From: Actinomycetes bacterium
Lineage (GTDB): Bacteria; Actinomycetota; Acidimicrobiia; Spongiisociales; UBA4744
Direction of reading: 5' to 3'
DNA length: 9,614 bases
NCBI GenBank assembly: GCA_024641205.1
Contig: JAHEDM010000065.1
Location: forward strand, 1 to 9,614
In this document: piece by piece, positions 6,752-9,614 of the stretch
Position numbering within the stretch: the stretch's first letter is position 1
Layout: every line of letters begins with the position of its first letter
Notes under the pieces: model-generated
The model's database searches: none
What the model saw: the letters and a program-made list of their open reading frames with translations, nothing else
What the model was told of the DNA's origin: nothing
Translations under genes and position numbers: made by a program

Positions 6752-7801
6752 TCAGGCGATGGTCACCTCGGGATCGAGGTATACGTCCTGGATCGCGTTG
6801 AGCAGTTCGATACCTTCGCTCATCGGGCGTTGGAAGGACTTCCGACCGGAGATGAGCCCGGTCCCACCGGCCCGCTTGTTGATGACGGCAGTCCGCACCG
6901 CCTGAGCGAGATCGCCTGCTCCCGAGGAGGCCCCCCCTGAGTTGATCAACCCGGCCCGGCCCATATAGCAATTGGCCACCTGCCAGCGAGTCAGATCGAT
7001 CGGGTGATCGGTGGTCAGCTCCGAGTACACCTTGGGATGGGTCTTGCCGAAACCGATCGCCGTGTATCCGCCATTGGAGTCTGGTTGCTTCTGCTTGATG
7101 ATGTCTGCCTCGATGGTGACACCGATGTGGTTGGCCTGGCCGGTCAAGTCGGCCGATCCCTCATAGTTGACGCCGTCTTTCGTGAACGCCGAGTTCCGGA
7201 CGTAGCACCAGAGGACGGTGAACATGCCCAGTTCGTGAGCCCGGGCGAACGCTGCGCTCACTTCCTGGATCTGACGGTTCGACTCCTCTGACCCGAAGTA
7301 GATGGTGGCGCCCACGCCTGCGGCGCCCAGGTCGAAGGCTTGCTCGACCGATCCGAACATCACTTGGTCGTAGGTGGCGGGGTAGGTGAGAAGTTCGTTG
7401 TGGTTGATCTTGACGATGAACGGGATCTTGTGGGCGTAGCGGCGGGACACCATACCGAGTACTCCGTAGGTGGTGGCTACGGCGTTGCAGCCGGCCTGAA
7501 CGGCCAATTCGACGATGTTCTTGGGATCGAAGTAGATCGGATTGGGGGCGAAGGAAGCGGCTCCGGAATGCTCGATACCCTGATCGACCGGGAGGATGGA
7601 CAGGTAGCCGGTTCCGGCCAGACGGCCGTGGTTGTACATGGAAGCGAGGTTGCGGAGCACCTGAGGAGAGCGGTCGGTCTGCAAGAACACGCGGTCAACG
7701 AAGTCAGGGCCGGGCAACTCGAGGCTGTCGGCCGGGATGCCTTTCGAGTAGTGGGTGAGGAGATCCTGGGCGTCCTCACCGAGAAGCTTTGTGTAGTCCA
7801 T
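6752..7801 (-). CDS. fbaB: Class I fructose-bisphosphate aldolase (FbaB/DhnA type)
   Basis: This 349-residue cytoplasmic enzyme interconverts fructose 1,6-bisphosphate with glyceraldehyde 3-phosphate and dihydroxyacetone phosphate (EC 4.1.2.13) by a Schiff-base mechanism. The whole length resembles E. coli FbaB (about 350 residues): NHGRLAGTGYLSILPVDQG (57-75), FDPKNIVELA (91-100), VKINHNE (130-136), VGATIYFGSEES (163-174), DLTGQANH (218-225), ADIIKQK (232-238), NCYMGRAGLINSGG and AVINKRAGG. K236 in ADIIKQK is the likely Schiff-base lysine, by position. The ATG start has an excellent GGAGGA 5 nt upstream. It is a single gene, convergent with the DUF5658-like gene and divergent from the TetR operon. 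This is a housekeeping glycolytic/gluconeogenic enzyme with no link visible to the exporters. Confidence 0.95.
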   Translation of the reverse strand: MDYTKLLGEDAQDLLTHYSKGIPADSLELPGPDFVDRVFLQTDRSPQVLRNLASMYNHGRLAGTGYLSILPVDQGIEHSGAASFAPNPIYFDPKNIVELAVQAGCNAVATTYGVLGMVSRRYAHKIPFIVKINHNELLTYPATYDQVMFGSVEQAFDLGAAGVGATIYFGSEESNRQIQEVSAAFARAHELGMFTVLWCYVRNSAFTKDGVNYEGSADLTGQANHIGVTIEADIIKQKQPDSNGGYTAIGFGKTHPKVYSELTTDHPIDLTRWQVANCYMGRAGLINSGGASSGAGDLAQAVRTAVINKRAGGTGLISGRKSFQRPMSEGIELLNAIQDVYLDPEVTIA

Positions 7802-7806
7802 GGTCG

Positions 7807-7812
7807 TCCTCC
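7807..7812 (-). promoter_or_regulatory. Strong Shine-Dalgarno sequence of fbaB
   Basis: GGAGGA read on the minus strand lies 5 nt before the fbaB ATG. It is the strongest ribosome binding site in the window and fits a highly translated metabolic gene. Confidence 0.8.
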
Positions 7813-7832
7813 GTTATGGATCGTCTCCAGAC

Positions 7833-7838
7833 ATTATG
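7833..7838 (-). promoter_or_regulatory. Candidate -10 element of fbaB
   Basis: CATAAT on the minus strand (5 of 6 matches to TATAAT) lies 31 nt upstream of the fbaB start, so transcription would begin about 25 nt before the ATG and include the ribosome binding site. No good -35 hexamer is visible at 16-18 bp, which is not unusual in actinobacteria. Confidence 0.4.
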
Positions 7839-7921
7839 GCGGGTTTGGGGTCGCCCGCATCCGGGTGTTCCGTGCGTGTCTGGCCGGAGCCACGGGAATG
7901 CGGCCAACTCCGAGTATTGGT

Positions 7922-7950
7922 TTGACCCGTATTGAACATATGTATAGATT
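7922..7950 (+). promoter_or_regulatory. Promoter of the TetR-exporter operon, leaderless geometry
   Basis: TTGACC (7922-7927; 5 of 6 matches to TTGACA) and TAGATT (7945-7950; 4 of 6 matches to TATAAT, with the key T, A and final T) are separated by exactly 17 bp. The -10 element ends 7 nt before the ATG at 7958, so the transcript should begin at or next to that codon. No Shine-Dalgarno sequence is present upstream, as expected for a leaderless message. It is the best promoter match in the window. Confidence 0.7.
7933..7946. promoter_or_regulatory. Degenerate second operator-like site between -35 and -10
   Basis: TGAACAT (7933-7939) repeats the left half of the main operator (7953-7959) exactly 20 bp upstream, two helical turns away. 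Its right half, TGTATA, is a poor match to the expected TGTTCA, although the centre ACATATGT is palindromic. It may be a weaker binding site for a second dimer on the same DNA face. Confidence 0.35.
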
Positions 7951-7951
7951 A

Positions 7952-7967
7952 CTGAACATGCGTTCAG
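7952..7967. promoter_or_regulatory. Inverted-repeat operator over the TetR start codon
   Basis: CTGAACATGCGTTCAG is a perfect inverted repeat with 6-bp arms (CTGAAC/GTTCAG) and a 4-bp centre containing the ATG of the repressor gene. It begins 1 bp after the -10 hexamer and covers the predicted transcription start, an ideal place for a dimeric TetR-family protein to block its own promoter. The size and half-site style (TGAAC...GTTCA) are common for TetR operators. Binding is inferred. Confidence 0.65.
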
Positions 7968-8644
7968 CAGTCGTGGCAGCCGACCAGGATTCGCCGATCG
8001 ACGATCGGACGACCAAAGCCCGTATCCGCGATGCGGCCATTGCGTGTTTCGCTGAGCACGGTATGGCCGCAACAACCGTTCGGAAGGTGGCAGCCGCGGC
8101 AAATGTGTCGCCCGGGCTGGTGATGCACCACTTTGAGTCGATGGATGGTTTGCGCGTTGCCTGCGACAAGCACGTGACCGCAACCATTCGAGAACTGAAA
8201 AGTGGCGCGATGGCAGCCGGTGCCGGCTTTGACCCGCTGGGCGCCCTCCGTTCCCACCAATCGGGGCCCCCGCTGGCCAAGTATCTCGCCCGTACCTTGG
8301 TGGATGGATCTCCGCATGTGATCGAACTGGTCGATGAAATCGTGGCCGATGCCGTCGAATACACGGAGACTGGTGTTGAAACGGGCCTGCTGGCTCCGAG
8401 CCGCTACCCCCGCGAACGTGCCGCGATCTTGACGATGTGGTCACTTGGCGCGCTCGTTCTCCACGAGCACCTGGTCCGGCTCATCGGTGTCGACATCACG
8501 AAGCCGATCGACAACCCCAGGGCGGCGTCTTCCTATGTCGCCCCCATTCTCGAAATTCTCAGCGGATTCATTACTGAAACCACAAGCCAACTGATGAGCC
8601 AGGCGTTTGCAGAGGGCATGGCTAAGAAAGAAGGAGATTCATGA
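7958..8644 (+). CDS. TetR/AcrR-family transcriptional repressor
   Basis: The 228-residue protein has a typical TetR DNA-binding domain: helix 1 at about 18-34 (TTKARIRDAAIACFAEHG), then the helix-turn-helix from T40 to F59 (TVRKVAAAANVSPGLVMHHF), followed by the usual S/D-x-x-GLR turn. The rest is the all-helical ligand-binding and dimerisation region, rich in hydrophobic residues but without a motif that reveals the ligand. I chose the ATG at 7958 because an upstream in-frame ATG at 7940 lies inside the promoter and the open frame further up is antisense to fbaB. The stop overlaps the start of the ATPase gene as ATGA. It probably represses its own operon through the inverted repeat on its start codon and is released by the exporter's substrate, as for RaaS (Rv1219c) of Mycobacterium tuberculosis. 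Confidence 0.9.
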   Translation: MRSAVVAADQDSPIDDRTTKARIRDAAIACFAEHGMAATTVRKVAAAANVSPGLVMHHFESMDGLRVACDKHVTATIRELKSGAMAAGAGFDPLGALRSHQSGPPLAKYLARTLVDGSPHVIELVDEIVADAVEYTETGVETGLLAPSRYPRERAAILTMWSLGALVLHEHLVRLIGVDITKPIDNPRAASSYVAPILEILSGFITETTSQLMSQAFAEGMAKKEGDS

Positions 8645-9549
8645 CCGATCAGATCGCCATCCACGCCGAGAAGTTGACCAAGCACTACGGAGATGTGCGT
8701 GCCTTAGTGGACTTGGGCCTCGACGTCCGGGCGGGAGAGATATTCGGGTTTCTCGGTCCCAACGGGGCGGGCAAGACGACCACGATCCGCACGATGCTCG
8801 ATGAGATTCGTCCCACTTCGGGCAGAGCTTCGATTCTCGGATTGGATTCGCACGATGCCGCTGTGGAGATTCGTCGGCATATCGGCTACGTGCCGGGCGA
8901 TCTGGCTCTGTATCCGAATCTCACCGGGCGGGACACCCTCACCTATTTCGCCAACCTGCGGGGTGGCGTGGATTGGGGTTACGTCGAAGAACTCACCGAA
9001 CGTCTGGAAGCGGATCTTTCGAAGAAGGTTGGCGATCTGTCTTCGGGCAACCGCCAGAAAGTTGGTTTGATCCAGGCATTCATGAACCGGCCGCAGGTGC
9101 TGATCATGGACGAGCCCAGCAGTGGTCTCGATCCATTGATGCAACGCGCCTTTCAGACGCTGATGCGGGAAGTGGCCCGGGCGGGGACCACCGTGTTCCT
9201 GTCCAGCCACACCCTGTCGGAGGTGCAACGGGTGGCCGACCGGGTCGGGATCATCCGCCGTGGAAAGCTGATCGCCCTCGAGGCCGTAGCGAGCTTGCGT
9301 TCCAAGGCCATTCGCAAGGTCAACCTGACCTTCGACGGACCGGTCGAGGCGTCCGTTTTCGAACCGCTGCCCGGGGTGCGGGACGTCGCTGTGGAGAACC
9401 ATCACGTGCGGCTTTCCTTCGACGGTCAGATGGAAACCCTGCTCAAAGTCATCACCGACCGCTTCCACGTCCTGGACATCTCGACCGAAGCGGCCGACCT
9501 CGAAGAGATCTTCCTTACCTACTACCGGGATGACGAGGTGGTGGTCTGA
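8641..9549 (+). CDS. ABC exporter ATP-binding protein (tetronasin-exporter/Rv1218c-like)
   Basis: This 302-residue ATPase is predicted to energise the permease starting at 9549. Motifs in order: A-loop Y16; Walker A GPNGAGKT (39-46); Q-loop region GYVPGDLALYP, with Gly86-Asp87 where Gln or Glu is usual; signature LSSGNRQ (133-139); Walker B VLIMDE (153-158); D-loop SGLD (161-164); and switch H190 in LSSH. A C-terminal domain of about 90 residues follows (from about 215). The GYxPGDLxLYP form is, from memory, characteristic of the actinobacterial polyketide/tetronasin exporter group. The ATG lies in an ATGA overlap with the TetR gene and has AAGGAG just upstream. The stop shares one base with the next ATG (TGATG). 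All catalytic residues besides the Q-loop are canonical. The substrate is not determined. Confidence 0.92.
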   Translation: MTDQIAIHAEKLTKHYGDVRALVDLGLDVRAGEIFGFLGPNGAGKTTTIRTMLDEIRPTSGRASILGLDSHDAAVEIRRHIGYVPGDLALYPNLTGRDTLTYFANLRGGVDWGYVEELTERLEADLSKKVGDLSSGNRQKVGLIQAFMNRPQVLIMDEPSSGLDPLMQRAFQTLMREVARAGTTVFLSSHTLSEVQRVADRVGIIRRGKLIALEAVASLRSKAIRKVNLTFDGPVEASVFEPLPGVRDVAVENHHVRLSFDGQMETLLKVITDRFHVLDISTEAADLEEIFLTYYRDDEVVV

Positions 9550-9614
9550 TGCTTGCCTCTGTGTTTGCCAAAACCACCCGGGACCGCTGGAAGGGCATGG
9601 CGATCGCCACGGTC
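9549..9614 (+). CDS. ABC exporter permease, N-terminal fragment (cut by window edge)
   Basis: Twenty-two codons are visible: MLASVFAKTTRDRWKG followed by MAIATV, a short cytoplasmic head and the start of a hydrophobic stretch. From memory this resembles the beginning of large permeases annotated as polyketide antibiotic or tetronasin exporters (COG3559; Rv1217c in mycobacteria). The ATG overlaps the ATPase stop by one base, and GAGGTG lies 8 nt upstream, so coupling to the ATPase is likely. The fragment alone does not prove the family; position after TetR and the ATPase carries most of the weight. Confidence 0.7.
   Translation, partial: MLASVFAKTTRDRWKGMAIATV

Noticed and set aside
7340..7957. 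Open frame running into the TetR gene from 7340, and an in-frame ATG at 7940
   Set aside because: Most of it is antisense to fbaB and reads as low-complexity shadow protein. The ATG at 7940 lies between the -35 and -10 elements, so it would not be in the transcript.
7802..7957. Control of fbaB by the TetR-family repressor
   Set aside because: The operator lies more than 110 bp upstream of the candidate fbaB -10 element, and no second good copy is near it; shared control is not supported.
1..9614. CRISPR array, insertion sequence, tRNA or attachment site
   Set aside because: No spaced direct repeats, transposase motifs, terminal inverted repeats or cloverleaf-like sequence were seen; intergenic space is too small for most of these.

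Overview
The window looks like a high-GC chromosome segment from an actinobacterium, possibly a deep-branching lineage such as Acidimicrobiia. This rests on the base composition, frequent GTG/TTG starts, ATGA-type gene overlaps, an apparently leaderless promoter and the families present. It is a judgement from reading; no database comparison was possible. About 95% of the window is coding. There is no rRNA, tRNA, insertion sequence, integrase or CRISPR array.

Region 1 (1-3875, minus strand) reads as one transcription unit. It starts with metG (methionyl-tRNA synthetase), followed by a small PGPGW-family membrane protein, an ABC ATPase, an ABC-2 permease carrying the N-terminal YxxYxGxR motif, and the first 38 codons of a second ABC ATPase that runs off the left edge. 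Gene junctions are tight: an 11-bp gap, a 22-bp gap, an 8-bp overlap and an ATGA overlap. Region 2 (3987-6082, plus strand, divergent from metG) is a NatA/NatB-like exporter pair joined by an ATGA overlap. A hairpin region follows, then a DUF5658-like membrane protein (6212-6676) with a basic N-terminal tail and a TTG start fixed by a strong ribosome binding site.

Region 3 (6752-7801, minus strand) is a class I fructose-bisphosphate aldolase of the FbaB/DhnA type, convergent with the DUF5658 gene. Region 4 (7922-9614, plus strand) is a self-contained regulated exporter operon: TetR-family repressor, ABC ATPase, and the first 22 codons of a permease, all with overlapping stop/start codons. A well-formed promoter (TTGACC, 17 bp, TAGATT) lies so close to the TetR ATG that the transcript would be leaderless. 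A perfect 6-4-6 inverted repeat spans that start codon. The layout matches the mycobacterial RaaS (Rv1219c)-Rv1218c-Rv1217c locus.

The theme is three ABC-2 exporters of different subfamilies within 10 kb, set among housekeeping genes (metG, fbaB). I saw no convincingly new multi-gene system. The best leads are the compact leaderless promoter/operator of the TetR operon, a possible switchable RNA structure between the NatAB pair and the DUF5658 gene, the KASKS variant of the MetRS KMSKS loop, and the coupling of metG to a PGPGW protein and an exporter cluster.
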